From positions 1-64,000 of the forward strand of contig CANMKE010000012.1 in assembly GCA_947498325.1 (NCBI GenBank): a stretch of DNA of 64,000 nt. The letters are read 5' to 3'. Under the pieces are notes generated by a model, which had not been told where the DNA came from, searched no databases, and worked only from the letters and a program-made list of their open reading frames with translations. This stretch comes from an uncultured Persicobacter sp. (GTDB lineage Bacteria; Bacteroidota; Bacteroidia; Cytophagales; Cyclobacteriaceae). Below are positions 33,946 to 43,620 of the stretch, piece after piece; position 1 is the stretch's first letter; every line of letters starts with the position of its first letter. The translations under genes and the position numbers were made by a program.

Positions 33946-34563
33946 ATGAAAATTAAATCCGCCAATTTTGTAATCAGTAATACTGATATTTCTAAATGCC
34001 CAAAAGCGAACAAAGCTGAATTCGCCTTCATTGGCCGCTCCAATGTCGGAAAATCCAGCTTGATCAACGCCTTGACGGAGCGTAAAAGCTTGGCAAAAAC
34101 CTCTTCGACGCCAGGAAAAACACAGCTGATCAATCACTTTGAGATCAATGATGAATGGTACCTGGTCGATTTGCCTGGTTACGGTTATGCAAAGGTGAGT
34201 AAAACAAGCCGCAGCAAATGGGGAAAAATGATCGAAACCTACCTGAAAGCACGCGAAAATTTGCTCTGTACTTTCGTTTTGGTTGATTCACGCCATGAGC
34301 CGCAGAAGGTGGATACCGCCTTTATGAACTGGCTTGGCGAAAATGAAATCCCTTTTGTGATTGTCTTTACCAAATGCGACAAACAATCGCACACCAAGCT
34401 ACAGTCCAATATTGCGAAGTACCGCAAAATTATGAAGAAAACATGGGAGGAACTCCCAACCATGATTACCACAAGCTCCGAAAGTGGCCTGGGCAGGGAA
34501 GAACTCCTTGCTTTCATCGGTGAAATTGCCGAAGGTTTCCACTCGGGCGTAGGAAATCATTAA
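33946..34563 (+). CDS. ysxC: Ribosome biogenesis GTPase YsxC/YihA (EngB)
   Basis: Essential GTPase for late 50S assembly. G1 is GRSNVGKSSL (30-39), the G2 Thr region TSSTPGKTQLINHF follows, G3 is DLPGYGYAKV, G4 is TKCDK and G5 lies near TTSSESGLGR. Length (205) is standard. It has its own consensus promoter. Confidence 0.96.
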   Translation: MKIKSANFVISNTDISKCPKANKAEFAFIGRSNVGKSSLINALTERKSLAKTSSTPGKTQLINHFEINDEWYLVDLPGYGYAKVSKTSRSKWGKMIETYLKARENLLCTFVLVDSRHEPQKVDTAFMNWLGENEIPFVIVFTKCDKQSHTKLQSNIAKYRKIMKKTWEELPTMITTSSESGLGREELLAFIGEIAEGFHSGVGNH

Positions 34564-34591
34564 TCTTCTTTTATATCAATGGCAAATATTT

Positions 34592-34600
34592 TAAGTTTGC
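34592..34600 (+). promoter_or_regulatory. -7 element of the DUF5606 gene
   Basis: TAAGTTTGC matches TAnnTTTGC about 50 bases before the ATG. The -33 is poor. Confidence 0.5.
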
Positions 34601-34650
34601 CCTCGTTTGAGAAAAAGACAAATACCTTATTTGGATAAAAATATTATAAT

Positions 34651-35082
34651 ATGAACTTTTCAGAGATTTGTGCGATTGCAGGTAAAGGTGGGCTATTCAA
34701 AGTATTGAAACCTACCCGCGCGGGAGTTATCGTTGAGAGTATCAACGAGCCTGGAAAAAAATTGGTAGCAAACGCAAACAGCCGCGTTTCTATCCTTCAA
34801 GAGATTTCTATTTACACCACTGACGATGAAGGCGCTTGTCCTTTGCGTGATGTAATGTTGAAAATCCGTGAGGAATTCGGTGAAGACCCAGGGGTGAACA
34901 GTACTTCTTCTACTGAAGAGTTGCGTTCATTCATGCGCCATATTTTGCCGAACCACGATGAAGAGCGTGTTTACACCTCTGACATTAAAAAATTAGTGAG
35001 TTGGTACAAAACGTTACTTTCGGAAGCCCCTGAGGTTTTCGAGGAGAGTGCCGATGCTGACAGCCCTGAGGCTGCCGAATAA
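34651..35082 (+). CDS. DUF5606 protein
   Basis: A 143-residue cytoplasmic protein of a Bacteroidota-restricted family. The N-terminus EICAIAGKGGLFKVLKPTR and the segment VSILQEISIYTTDDEG are typical. An acidic tail (FEESADADSPEAAE) ends it. Function unknown. It lies between ysxC and pyrD, with its own promoter and terminator. Confidence 0.85.
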   Translation: MNFSEICAIAGKGGLFKVLKPTRAGVIVESINEPGKKLVANANSRVSILQEISIYTTDDEGACPLRDVMLKIREEFGEDPGVNSTSSTEELRSFMRHILPNHDEERVYTSDIKKLVSWYKTLLSEAPEVFEESADADSPEAAE

Positions 35083-35092
35083 TATTATTGAT

Positions 35093-35126
35093 AACCGCTT
35101 CCTTTTATTGGGGAGCGGTTTTTTAT
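35093..35126 (+). terminator. Terminator of the DUF5606 gene
   Basis: AACCGCTTCC (35093-35102) pairs with GGGAGCGGTT (35111-35120) with one wobble, followed by TTTTATT. Confidence 0.8.
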
Positions 35127-35195
35127 TGCTTTTTGTGTCAGTCCCTTCCTGGGCTGCCCATCGTTTCATCCATTTCATAAATTCTATCTAACAAC

Positions 35196-36233
35196 GTGTA
35201 CAAGTCCGTCATTCGTCCATTTTTATTCAAACATGATCCTGAAGACATTCATCATGCCATCGTCAAAATGCTGAAAGGCAGCCTGTCGATTCCTTTTTCC
35301 CGCCCTATTTGCCGTGCCCTGTTCAATTTCAAGCACCCCAAACTGGAACGCGAAGTTTTCGGCATCAAGTTCCCCAACCCCGTAGGCCTTGCCGCAGGGT
35401 TTGATAAAGACGCCAAACTGATTGACGAATTTGCACAAATGGGTTTTGGCCACATTGAAATTGGCACCGTAACCCCAAAGGGCCAGCCGGGGAATCCGCG
35501 TCCACGAATTTTCCGCTTGCCGGAAGATCAGGCACTGATTAACCGCATGGGTTTTAACAACGACGGCGTAGAGGCAACCATTGAGCGCCTGAAGAAGCGT
35601 TCTTCCTCCATTATCGTTGGAGGGAACATCGGTAAAAATAAAGTTACCCCTAACGAAGAAGCATTCGAGGATTATAAATTAGCCTTTGAAGCGCTCTTCC
35701 CTTATGTGGATTACTTCACCTGTAACATCAGTTCGCCAAATACGCCTAACCTTCGTGAGCTTCAGGAAAAAGAACCCCTGAAAAAATTACTCTCCGAGGT
35801 AAAAGCACTGAACGCCACCAAAGATCAGCCGAAGCCTATTCTGCTGAAAATTGCGCCAGATTTAACCAACGAGCAGCTCAACGACATTATTGAAATCGTT
35901 CAGGAGGTGAACATTGACGGAGTGATTGCCACCAACACGACCATCGAACGTGGCGGACTCCAAACCACCGACAACCGTATTGAGGAAATTGGTGCCGGCG
36001 GCTTAAGCGGTGCGCCACTGCGCGAACGCTCCACGGAAGTGATCCGCTATTTACACAAGCAATCCAATGGTGCATTCCCTATTGTTGGCGTAGGGGGAAT
36101 CAACAGCCCCGAAGATGCAGTCGAAAAAATGAAAGCAGGTGCCGCCCTGGTACAGATTTATTCTGGCTTCATTTATCAGGGCCCTTCCTTCATGAAAAAA
36201 ATCAACAAAGCCATCCTGAAAGCCGGCTTGTAA
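35196..36233 (+). CDS. pyrD: Dihydroorotate dehydrogenase (quinone), class 2
   Basis: FMN enzyme at the inner membrane that oxidises dihydroorotate to orotate in pyrimidine synthesis and passes electrons to menaquinone. The class 2 N-terminal helices ([19 protein letters not shown]) mark the membrane-associated form. FMN and substrate motifs include [10 protein letters not shown] (64-73), the catalytic serine Ser180 in [11 protein letters not shown], and NTTIERGGL. The start is a GTG at 35196. Length (345) fits. Confidence 0.96.
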   Translation: MYKSVIRPFLFKHDPEDIHHAIVKMLKGSLSIPFSRPICRALFNFKHPKLEREVFGIKFPNPVGLAAGFDKDAKLIDEFAQMGFGHIEIGTVTPKGQPGNPRPRIFRLPEDQALINRMGFNNDGVEATIERLKKRSSSIIVGGNIGKNKVTPNEEAFEDYKLAFEALFPYVDYFTCNISSPNTPNLRELQEKEPLKKLLSEVKALNATKDQPKPILLKIAPDLTNEQLNDIIEIVQEVNIDGVIATNTTIERGGLQTTDNRIEEIGAGGLSGAPLRERSTEVIRYLHKQSNGAFPIVGVGGINSPEDAVEKMKAGAALVQIYSGFIYQGPSFMKKINKAILKAGL

Positions 36234-36266
36234 AAAGGCCCCTTCAGGATAATAAGCAACCATAAG

Positions 36267-36293
36267 AGCACGATTTTTTTCGTGCTTTTTTTA
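36267..36293 (+). terminator. Terminator of pyrD
   Basis: AGCACGA (36267-36273) and TCGTGCT (36280-36286) followed by seven T. Confidence 0.9.
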
Positions 36294-36448
36294 TGTTCTC
36301 TGCCTTACCAATCGCCATTCCCCAATTTTTGCTTATCTTCGCAAATATAGATTGGGGCAATTTTTGACTTGCAGGATGACCGTTTAAAGCGCCCCAGCTT
36401 ATTCAAACGAAAATACTTCTGTACATCTTCGGAAGATCTATTCCCATT

Positions 36449-39145
36449 ATGGCTGAGAACACATTCATTACCAATAATACACCAAAGGAGAGCGCCAATA
36501 GCGCGCCCGCTCCAAAAGTCAGTGCTCAAAAACAGAAAGCAACCCCCGAGAGCAAAAAGAAGAAAACAAAACTGAAACGCCCTACCTTCCATAAGGATAA
36601 GCGCTTCCAGTTATCGTCAGGAATTTTCCTGATGCTCGGCGCGGCATTTGCCACCCTGGCCATGATCTCTTTTATTTTCACCGGCCACGCCGACCAAAGT
36701 ATTATGGAATCCTTTTTGGCCACCGGCGTTCGGGCGGCAGGTGTTGAAGCCGCCAACTGGCTCGGCATCACAGGCGCATGGGTTTCTTATATTTTCATGT
36801 ACCGCCTTACGGGCGTAGCCTCTTTCACCATTCCGGTACTGATCTTTCTTTGGGGCGCAAAAATAACTTTCGACAAAGTAACAATTGACCTGCGCAGAAT
36901 CCGAAATTTCATCATCTTCTTCAACCTGTGGCTGGCGACATTTATGTCCCTGTGCCTGCTGATGTCGGAGAGCCGCACTTATCACGGCTACTGGTCGTTT
37001 TTAGGCGGAGGCATTGGCCATGAAATCGCCCTGCTCTTCGATGAACTTTTTGGATGGGGAGCGTTCATCATTCTGCTCATTATTGTCGGAACATTCATCA
37101 TTTACTTTTTCGATATCAAGGAATCATTGCGCTTACCGCAATTTTCTGCCCCTGACTTCCTGAAAAGAAAACACTCGGAAGATACAGATGCCACAGATCA
37201 GGAGGAAGAACTGACTGAAGAAGCACCAATACCGCCCGTTAGCGCACAGGAGGAACTTCAGCCAAAGAACAACAAACCCGCTGCCCCTGCGCCAAAAAAA
37301 GTGGCCTTGACGATCGAAAAGACACCGCCCGAACCTCAGCAGGAAACGGAGGAAGAGCCTTTACCTTTTGAAGTGCCAGAAGTGGTTCTCAAACCCCAGA
37401 GCATGAGAAATAAGGTTTTGGTTCCTGAAGAGGAAGCACTGATACCAAATGAGGACAGTGCCACTCCGGAGTCAGAAAATGACGCTTCCGAAGCCCAAGA
37501 AATCCCCCTGCCACTCCCGAAAAAAAAGCAGGAAATTACTGCGGAAGAAGAGGAAAACCTTGAACTCAGCGTGGAAGTTGCTGAAGTGGATGATAAGGCA
37601 GAAGAGGACGAAGATGAGGCAACAAACGTACTCAATTCGGAACCTTATGATCCCCACCTCGATTTGGGCTCCTACGAGTTCCCTTCGGCAGAACTTCTAA
37701 CGGCCTACCCTCCCAACGATCAGGAAATTTCCGAAGAAGAATTGCAGGAAAATTCTGATAAAATTGTGGAAACCCTGCAAAATTTCCGCATTAATATTGA
37801 CAGCATCAAGGCGACGATCGGGCCGACCGTTACCCTGTATGAGATTGTTCCGGCACGGGGGGTGAAAATTTCAAAAATCAAAAACCTTGAGGACGACATC
37901 GCCCTCTCATTGTCGGCATTGGGTATCCGTATTATCGCCCCAATTCCGGGTAAGGGAACGGTGGGTATTGAAGTACCAAACACCGTGAAAGAAATGGTGT
38001 CAATGCGTTCGGTACTCGATACCGACAAATTTCAGAAAAGCAACAAAATCCTTCCTGTGGTTATTGGCAAGACCATTTCCAACGAAGTTTTTGTCTTTGA
38101 TCTGGCCAAAATGCCCCACCTGCTAATTGCCGGGGCCACGGGGCAGGGTAAATCCGTAGGGCTGAATGCCGTGCTTACTTCCCTGCTTTACAAAAAGCAC
38201 CCTTCGGAACTGAAATTCATTTTGGTCGATCCTAAAAAAGTGGAGCTGACCCTTTACAATAAAATTGAAAAACACTTTCTGGCCAAGCTTCCCGATGAGG
38301 ACGAAGCCATTATCACAGATACCAAAAAGGTGGTCAATACACTGAATTCCCTTTGTATTGAAATGGATAGCCGATACGACCTGCTCAAAAATGCCGGTTG
38401 CCGAAACATCAAAGAATACAATGCCAAATTTGTATCGCGCAAGCTGAATCCGCTTGACGGGCACCGCTTCCTGCCTTACATTGTGTTGGTGATTGACGAG
38501 CTGGCCGATTTGATGATGACCGCCGGGAAGGAAGTCGAAACGCCTATCGCCCGCCTGGCACAACTTGCCCGAGCAATTGGGATTCACCTGGTGGTGGCAA
38601 CCCAGCGCCCATCGGTCAATGTGATTACCGGGATTATCAAAGCCAACTTCCCTGCACGACTCTCTTTCAAAGTAACCTCAAAGATTGACTCCCGCACCAT
38701 TCTTGATGCGGGTGGCGCAGAACAGCTTATTGGCCGTGGAGATATGCTACTCTCGCAGGGCAGCGACCTGATTCGTCTGCAGTGTGCTTTTGTGGACACT
38801 CCTGAAGTGGACCGTGTTTGTGATTTTATCAGTGAACAAAGAAGTTACTCAACGGCTTACCTGCTTCCTGAGTATGTCGGTGAAGAAGGGGAAAACGGTG
38901 CTGCCGGTGTGGACCTTTCCGAGCGTGATGTCCTTTTTGAAGAAGCGGCCTACACGGTTATCCGTCATCAGTCGGGCTCTACTTCACTGATTCAGCGAAA
39001 ACTGAAACTGGGCTACAACCGCGCAGGCAGAATCATCGATCAGCTTGAAGCCGCAGGCATCGTTGGGCCGGCTCAGGGCTCCAAAGCTCGCGAGCTGTTG
39101 GTCAATGATGAATATGCCCTCGAACAGTTATTAGACAATATGTAG
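36449..39145 (+). CDS. ftsK: DNA translocase FtsK/SpoIIIE
   Basis: Septal DNA pump that clears chromosome termini during division. A basic N-terminus is followed by four membrane helices (about 55-80, 110-137, 155-172, 198-222), an acidic low-complexity linker (about 235-430), and the motor domain. Walker A is GATGQGKS with Lys568; Walker B is LVIDELAD with Asp683. The gamma DNA-binding domain is at the C-terminus (SLIQRKLKLGYNRAGRIIDQLE). Length 898. lolA follows on the same strand, as in many bacteria. Confidence 0.96.
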   Translation: MAENTFITNNTPKESANSAPAPKVSAQKQKATPESKKKKTKLKRPTFHKDKRFQLSSGIFLMLGAAFATLAMISFIFTGHADQSIMESFLATGVRAAGVEAANWLGITGAWVSYIFMYRLTGVASFTIPVLIFLWGAKITFDKVTIDLRRIRNFIIFFNLWLATFMSLCLLMSESRTYHGYWSFLGGGIGHEIALLFDELFGWGAFIILLIIVGTFIIYFFDIKESLRLPQFSAPDFLKRKHSEDTDATDQEEELTEEAPIPPVSAQEELQPKNNKPAAPAPKKVALTIEKTPPEPQQETEEEPLPFEVPEVVLKPQSMRNKVLVPEEEALIPNEDSATPESENDASEAQEIPLPLPKKKQEITAEEEENLELSVEVAEVDDKAEEDEDEATNVLNSEPYDPHLDLGSYEFPSAELLTAYPPNDQEISEEELQENSDKIVETLQNFRINIDSIKATIGPTVTLYEIVPARGVKISKIKNLEDDIALSLSALGIRIIAPIPGKGTVGIEVPNTVKEMVSMRSVLDTDKFQKSNKILPVVIGKTISNEVFVFDLAKMPHLLIAGATGQGKSVGLNAVLTSLLYKKHPSELKFILVDPKKVELTLYNKIEKHFLAKLPDEDEAIITDTKKVVNTLNSLCIEMDSRYDLLKNAGCRNIKEYNAKFVSRKLNPLDGHRFLPYIVLVIDELADLMMTAGKEVETPIARLAQLARAIGIHLVVATQRPSVNVITGIIKANFPARLSFKVTSKIDSRTILDAGGAEQLIGRGDMLLSQGSDLIRLQCAFVDTPEVDRVCDFISEQRSYSTAYLLPEYVGEEGENGAAGVDLSERDVLFEEAAYTVIRHQSGSTSLIQRKLKLGYNRAGRIIDQLEAAGIVGPAQGSKARELLVNDEYALEQLLDNM

Positions 39146-39268
39146 TCTGATATTTGCGCAATTCAACCGAATAATTGAAATTTAAATTATAATTCTCAAC
39201 CTTAATGAGTAATCTTGTTATTGATTATAGTTAAGAACTTGAACACTATATTGAAACTAATATTTAAC

Positions 39269-39910
39269 ATGAAAAATATCTTTGCATTTTTACTCTGTTT
39301 CATGATGGCCTCTTTTGCTTATGCGCAAAAAGACCCTAAAGCTTTAAAGGTACTCGATGCGATGAGTAATAAATACCAAAAGATGGACGCCTTCAGTGCC
39401 TCGTTTACACAAACGCTGGAAAACAAAATGGAGGATATCAAAGACTCCTTCAATGGGAACATCCTTGTGGCGGGTACCAAATACCGATTGGAGGCCTCAG
39501 GTCAGGTGATTTACAACAACGGAAAAACCATCTGGACCTGGCTCAAAGAAGACGAAGAGGTGAACATCTCCAATAATGATGCAGAGGATGGCAGCTTCGA
39601 CATTGCCGGCATTTATGACATGTACAAAAAAGGCTATAAATACCTGTACCTTGAAAAAGCTGCCGTAGATGGAAAACCGGTAGATGTGGTCGATTTGGTT
39701 CCTGAAAACCACGATCAGTCGATCTTCAAAATCAGAATGAAAATCAATCAGAAAACCCACCAGCTCATGGCCTGGGAAATCTTCGACCGTTCGGGGATCA
39801 ACTATTTCTACACCATCAATAATTTCACGGAAAACCCCAAGGTAACGGAGACCGATTTTAAATTCGATACTTCCGCACACCCAGATGTAGAGGTGGTCGA
39901 TTTACGATAA
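39269..39910 (+). CDS. lolA: LolA-like outer-membrane lipoprotein carrier
   Basis: Periplasmic protein expected to carry lipoproteins from the inner to the outer membrane. I start at MKNIFAFLLC (39269), giving a signal peptide ending SFAYAQ and a 213-residue product; a farther in-frame methionine adds a segment before the signal. LolA-fold features include FSASFTQTLENKMEDIKDSF, NGNILVAGTKYRLE and IYNNGKTIWTWLKEDEEV. The location behind ftsK supports the call. Bacteroidota LolA sequences are divergent. Confidence 0.85.
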   Translation: MKNIFAFLLCFMMASFAYAQKDPKALKVLDAMSNKYQKMDAFSASFTQTLENKMEDIKDSFNGNILVAGTKYRLEASGQVIYNNGKTIWTWLKEDEEVNISNNDAEDGSFDIAGIYDMYKKGYKYLYLEKAAVDGKPVDVVDLVPENHDQSIFKIRMKINQKTHQLMAWEIFDRSGINYFYTINNFTENPKVTETDFKFDTSAHPDVEVVDLR

Positions 39911-39996
39911 AATCCCCCCGACTGCAAAGCATTTTACAGCCTACTTATTTTATTGAAAGAAAATAATAAAGCAATAGCAATCTATTGATTTTGTGT

Positions 39997-40005
39997 TAAA
40001 TTTGC
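39997..40005 (+). promoter_or_regulatory. -7 element of pyrF
   Basis: TAAATTTGC about 70 bases before the ATG at 40078. No good -33 is seen. Confidence 0.5.
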
Positions 40006-40077
40006 GCCTCGGTTCACTTGGCTCTTCTTTTGACCGGCAAAATATCAGTATTTTACTTTGACATTCAGAATACACCG

Positions 40078-40893
40078 ATGAATAGAGCGACACTTTTTGA
40101 GCAAATTCAACAAAAGAAGTCTTTCCTTTGTGTAGGTTTAGACACCGACATTAAAAAAATACCTGCCCACCTTTTGGACAGTGAAGATCCTATCTTCGAA
40201 TTCAATAAAGCGATTATTGACGCTACGAAAGATTTTACCGTAGCCTACAAACCCAATATCGCTTTTTATGAATCTTTGGGAGCTGAAGGATGGAGAAGCC
40301 TTGAAAAAACACTGAATTACATCCCAGAAAATATCTTCACCATTGCAGATGCCAAGCGTGGGGATATTGGTAACACCTCAGGTTTGTATGCACGTGCTTT
40401 CTTCGAAAACATGGCATTCGATTCCATTACCGTGGCCCCATATATGGGAGAGGATTCCGTAAAGCCATTTTTGCAATATGACAACAAATGGGTGATCCTT
40501 TTAGGGCTGACTTCCAATCAGGGAAGCTTTGATTTTCAGCACTGCGATTTGGGCAAAAACGAGGCCCTGTGGCAGCGTGTACTGAAAAAAGGTAAGGAAT
40601 GGGGTACTGAAGATCAGATGATGTATGTGGTAGGCGCTACCCGTGCAGACATGATGAAAAAAGTGCGTGAAGTTGTTCCCAACCACTTTTTGCTTGTTCC
40701 TGGTGTTGGTGCACAGGGTGGCAGCTTGGAGAAAGTTGCTGAAAATGGCATGAATGACCACTGCGGATTATTGGTAAATTCTTCCCGTGGCATCATTTAC
40801 GCTTCAAATGGCACAGATTTCGCTGAGAAAGCAGGAGAGGCCGCTAAAGCTTTGCAAGAAGAGATGGCCATTTATCTGGAAAGATACCTTTAA
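40078..40893 (+). CDS. pyrF: Orotidine 5'-phosphate decarboxylase, type 2
   Basis: Last step of UMP synthesis. The 271-residue product has the type 2 pattern: [24 protein letters not shown], and the catalytic [12 protein letters not shown] loop, followed by [14 protein letters not shown] and [10 protein letters not shown] start at the ATG at 40078 because [20 protein letters not shown] matches the family; a TTG 20 codons upstream is unlikely because it lies close to the promoter. A terminator follows. Confidence 0.95.
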   Translation: MNRATLFEQIQQKKSFLCVGLDTDIKKIPAHLLDSEDPIFEFNKAIIDATKDFTVAYKPNIAFYESLGAEGWRSLEKTLNYIPENIFTIADAKRGDIGNTSGLYARAFFENMAFDSITVAPYMGEDSVKPFLQYDNKWVILLGLTSNQGSFDFQHCDLGKNEALWQRVLKKGKEWGTEDQMMYVVGATRADMMKKVREVVPNHFLLVPGVGAQGGSLEKVAENGMNDHCGLLVNSSRGIIYASNGTDFAEKAGEAAKALQEEMAIYLERYL

Positions 40894-40915
40894 TTATAAA
40901 GGCTAAAAATATTCT

Positions 40916-40953
40916 AAAGGAGATTGAACCTCAGGGTTCTTTCTCCTTTTTTT
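40916..40953 (+). terminator. Terminator of pyrF
   Basis: AAAGGAGA (40916-40923) and TCTCC-TTT arms enclose a second small stem GAACC/GGTTC, followed by a long T-run. Confidence 0.85.
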
Positions 40954-41012
40954 GTGTAATATATGTACCAAAATTCCTGAAGCCCTTTTTACTGAAAACA
41001 GTTTTAAAGGCT

Positions 41013-42311
41013 ATGCAAGAAGCTTTTTTACATTATATCTGGCAAAGTCAGCAGTTCAGCCATCTGCAACTGACTACCGACGACGGGGCGCCATTGCAAG
41101 TGTTTACCCCTGGTTTTATCAATACCGAAGCGGGCCCCGACTTTGAACAGGCAAGGGTTAAAATCCAGCAATTGGAGTGGCTTGGAAAAGTTGAAATCCA
41201 TCTCAAATCTTCTGACTGGTATGAGCATGGGCATCAGCACGACAAAGCCTATGACAACGTGATCCTGCATGTGGTCTGGGAGAACAACCGCCCCGTTCAC
41301 CGTACCGACGGCACCACCATCCCAACCCTCAGCCTGAAAAATCGGACCTCCAAAGGAGCGATGGAAAAATACCGTTACTTTCTACAGACCGATCAGGAAC
41401 ACCCCTGCAAACCTTTTCTGATGCAAGTTCCCGATTATTTTAAATGGGGCATGATAGAACTCGCCGCAGAAGAAAGACTCCTCCGAAAGCGGGACCTGAT
41501 CCTTCAGTACCACCATAAGGCAGGCGCCAACTGGCAACAAACCGCCTTTTGGGTGATGGCCAGTGCGCTGGGTTCAAAGCTCAACAAAGAAGCCATGACT
41601 TTGCTCGTCGAGCGGCTTTCATGGCAGAAGCTTGCAAAAACTGCCAATCAACCCCTCACCACCGAAGCGATCCTCTTTGGAACCGCAGGCCTTTTACAGT
41701 CGCCTCCACGCGATAATTATGAGGCGGCACTGCTGGAAGAATTTCTTTTCTATCAGAAAAAACTTGACCTTCACCCCCTCCCTGCTACGGCCTGGCGCTT
41801 TGCCCGAACGCGGCCATTTAACTTCCCAACCATTCGGCTGGCACAGCTGGCCACCTGGCTCGCTCATCATCCGATTCCGCTGAACAGCCTGACCACCTCA
41901 CCGTTTAAGAATCCAGCCCCTGAGGCTTGGAGTTTACAAGGGTCAGACTATTGGCAGAAGCACCATCAGTTTGGAAAACCTTCCGCAAAAAACTTCTCGA
42001 AAGTTGGCAAAAAGATGCTTGAAAGTATCAGCATCAACGCCATTGCCCCCTTTATGCTGGCTTATGCGCAAAACACAGGAAAAGAACCCTTGAAATACGA
42101 AGCCATTGAATTACTTGAGCAACTTTCCGCAGAAGACAACCGCATCCTGAACAGGTGGAAAACACACGGAATAAAGGCAAAAAATGCACGGGAATCCCAG
42201 GGTTTGATTCACCTTGAGCAGCAATATTGCCAGCTTCACCGATGCCTCCACTGCAAAATTGGACGATGGGCGATCGGTAAAGGCGCTTTAACGGTAAAAA
42301 TGACGCCCTAA
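41013..42311 (+). CDS. DUF2851 protein
   Basis: A 432-residue cytoplasmic protein of a Bacteroidota family without known function. The N-terminal region TPGFINTEAGPDFEQARVKI and GKVEIHLKSSDWYEHGHQHD matches the family; the acidic and histidine residues recall a nuclease-like or metal-binding fold, which is only a guess. The C-terminal YCQLHRCLHCKIG (a Cys-X5-Cys-X2-Cys pattern) is also typical. It stands alone after the pyrF terminator. Confidence 0.85.
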   Translation: MQEAFLHYIWQSQQFSHLQLTTDDGAPLQVFTPGFINTEAGPDFEQARVKIQQLEWLGKVEIHLKSSDWYEHGHQHDKAYDNVILHVVWENNRPVHRTDGTTIPTLSLKNRTSKGAMEKYRYFLQTDQEHPCKPFLMQVPDYFKWGMIELAAEERLLRKRDLILQYHHKAGANWQQTAFWVMASALGSKLNKEAMTLLVERLSWQKLAKTANQPLTTEAILFGTAGLLQSPPRDNYEAALLEEFLFYQKKLDLHPLPATAWRFARTRPFNFPTIRLAQLATWLAHHPIPLNSLTTSPFKNPAPEAWSLQGSDYWQKHHQFGKPSAKNFSKVGKKMLESISINAIAPFMLAYAQNTGKEPLKYEAIELLEQLSAEDNRILNRWKTHGIKAKNARESQGLIHLEQQYCQLHRCLHCKIGRWAIGKGALTVKMTP

Positions 42312-42358
42312 AAAAAGTGGCTGGTGATCGGTGGGTAAAAAATCCACCATCACCAGCC
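42310..42358 (-). terminator. Terminator of the metal-efflux operon
   Basis: GGCTGGTGAT (42319-42328) and ATCACCAGCC (42349-42358) form a 10-bp stem with an inner GGTGG/CCACC. On the minus strand a T-run follows; the plus side lacks a good one. Confidence 0.8.
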
Positions 42359-42390
42359 TCCCTTTAAAAAGACCTGACTTGACCACCCAC

Positions 42391-43602
42391 TTAGTGGGCG
42401 TGCTCCGCTTCCTCCTTGTTCATTTCAGCAAGCAAATAATAAGCAGCATTTTGCACCACCTGTGCCGCCGAATCCATTTCAGCCATAGGTTTCACCGCCA
42501 CAAGCCCCAAAGATTTGGCTCCCAACGCCACTTCCTGCCGCTGGTACCGCGCACCATCATCATCGGGTGTTGCCGTAAAAATGAAATACTTGCCAGCATC
42601 CTCCACCACAGCAGCTTCGGGCACTGCCCATTCCTCTTGTGTTCCTGTCTGAATATTCCCCTTAATGAAAAGGCCTGGCAACAGGTGGGCATGGTCTTTC
42701 AGTGGTTCGGCATGCACATGCACCGCTTTGCGTTCCTCCTCGAAATTCTTCCCAACGGAAATCACCCTAGCGTCAAAAATCATCTCTGGGTGCTGACTCA
42801 GCGCAAACTGGACCGTCTGCCCCTCTTTCACCTTAAAGACATCCCGCTCGTAAACCATCAGGTCGGCATGTACATGCGAGGGATCCACCAGCTCTATCAT
42901 GGCCATTTGAGGATTTACATATTGCCCCGTGGCAATATTAACCACCGTAACCGCCCCATCAATAGGTGCGCGTACCGCAGCCAACGGCATGATGTCGCCA
43001 TTTTCCACTTTTTTTGCTGAAATATTCAGCATGTCCAGCTTCATTTTCAGTCCATTAACCCGCCCCTTCAGGGTAAAATAATTCGCTTTGATCTCCTGAA
43101 TCTGCTTCCCCGAGGCTACCTTCTGCTCATAAAGTTCCTGTTGCCGCTTATAATCCTGCGCCACAAACTGCAATCGCTGATAGGCCTCCTGATAATCGAG
43201 CTGCACCTGAATAATCTCGGGATGCTCGAGGTAGGCGAGTACCGCTCCTTTCTTGACAGTCTGCCCCTCCACCACCAAAATTTTCTGGGCATTTGCCCCG
43301 ATGGGTGCAGAAATATAGGCCTTGCCCTGAGGCGGGACTTCCAGCCGCCCATTAGCTACCACCACCTGCGACAGCACCTGCTTTTGCATTGGCGCCGTAC
43401 GGATCTCGAGCGCATTAATCTGCGTGTTGGTCAGCATCACCTGCCCTTCTGCTAATTGCTCATGGTCATCATGGTCAGTATGACCGTCATGGGACTCGTG
43501 ACTGTTTGTTGCCACGGCCTCATGCTGCCCCTCGCCAGGCTGGCAACCACTAAAGGCCAGCAGCAATCCTAAAATTAACAAAGATTGATATATCGTTTTC
43601 AT
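42391..43602 (-). CDS. Metal-efflux RND periplasmic adaptor (CzcB/CusB-like)
   Basis: Membrane-fusion protein that bridges the inner-membrane pump and the outer-membrane channel. Lipoprotein signal with lipidated Cys20 (LAFSGC). A His-rich segment (His27-His47, SHESHDGHTDHDDHE) and a C-terminal HAH are likely metal-binding. The barrel-sandwich and hairpin regions include GAVLAYLEHPEIIQVQLDYQ, VRAPIDGAVTVVNIATGQYV and GLFIKGNI. Length 403. It lies 18 bases downstream of the pump-channel fusion, last in the operon. Confidence 0.9.
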   Translation of the reverse strand: MKTIYQSLLILGLLLAFSGCQPGEGQHEAVATNSHESHDGHTDHDDHEQLAEGQVMLTNTQINALEIRTAPMQKQVLSQVVVANGRLEVPPQGKAYISAPIGANAQKILVVEGQTVKKGAVLAYLEHPEIIQVQLDYQEAYQRLQFVAQDYKRQQELYEQKVASGKQIQEIKANYFTLKGRVNGLKMKLDMLNISAKKVENGDIMPLAAVRAPIDGAVTVVNIATGQYVNPQMAMIELVDPSHVHADLMVYERDVFKVKEGQTVQFALSQHPEMIFDARVISVGKNFEEERKAVHVHAEPLKDHAHLLPGLFIKGNIQTGTQEEWAVPEAAVVEDAGKYFIFTATPDDDGARYQRQEVALGAKSLGLVAVKPMAEMDSAAQVVQNAAYYLLAEMNKEEAEHAH

Positions 43603-43620
43603 TGGTCGTTTCTTAAAAAA

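Noticed and set aside
40018-40077. TTG start 20 codons upstream of pyrF
   Set aside because: It lies very close to the -7 element, and family members begin at MNRATLFEQ.
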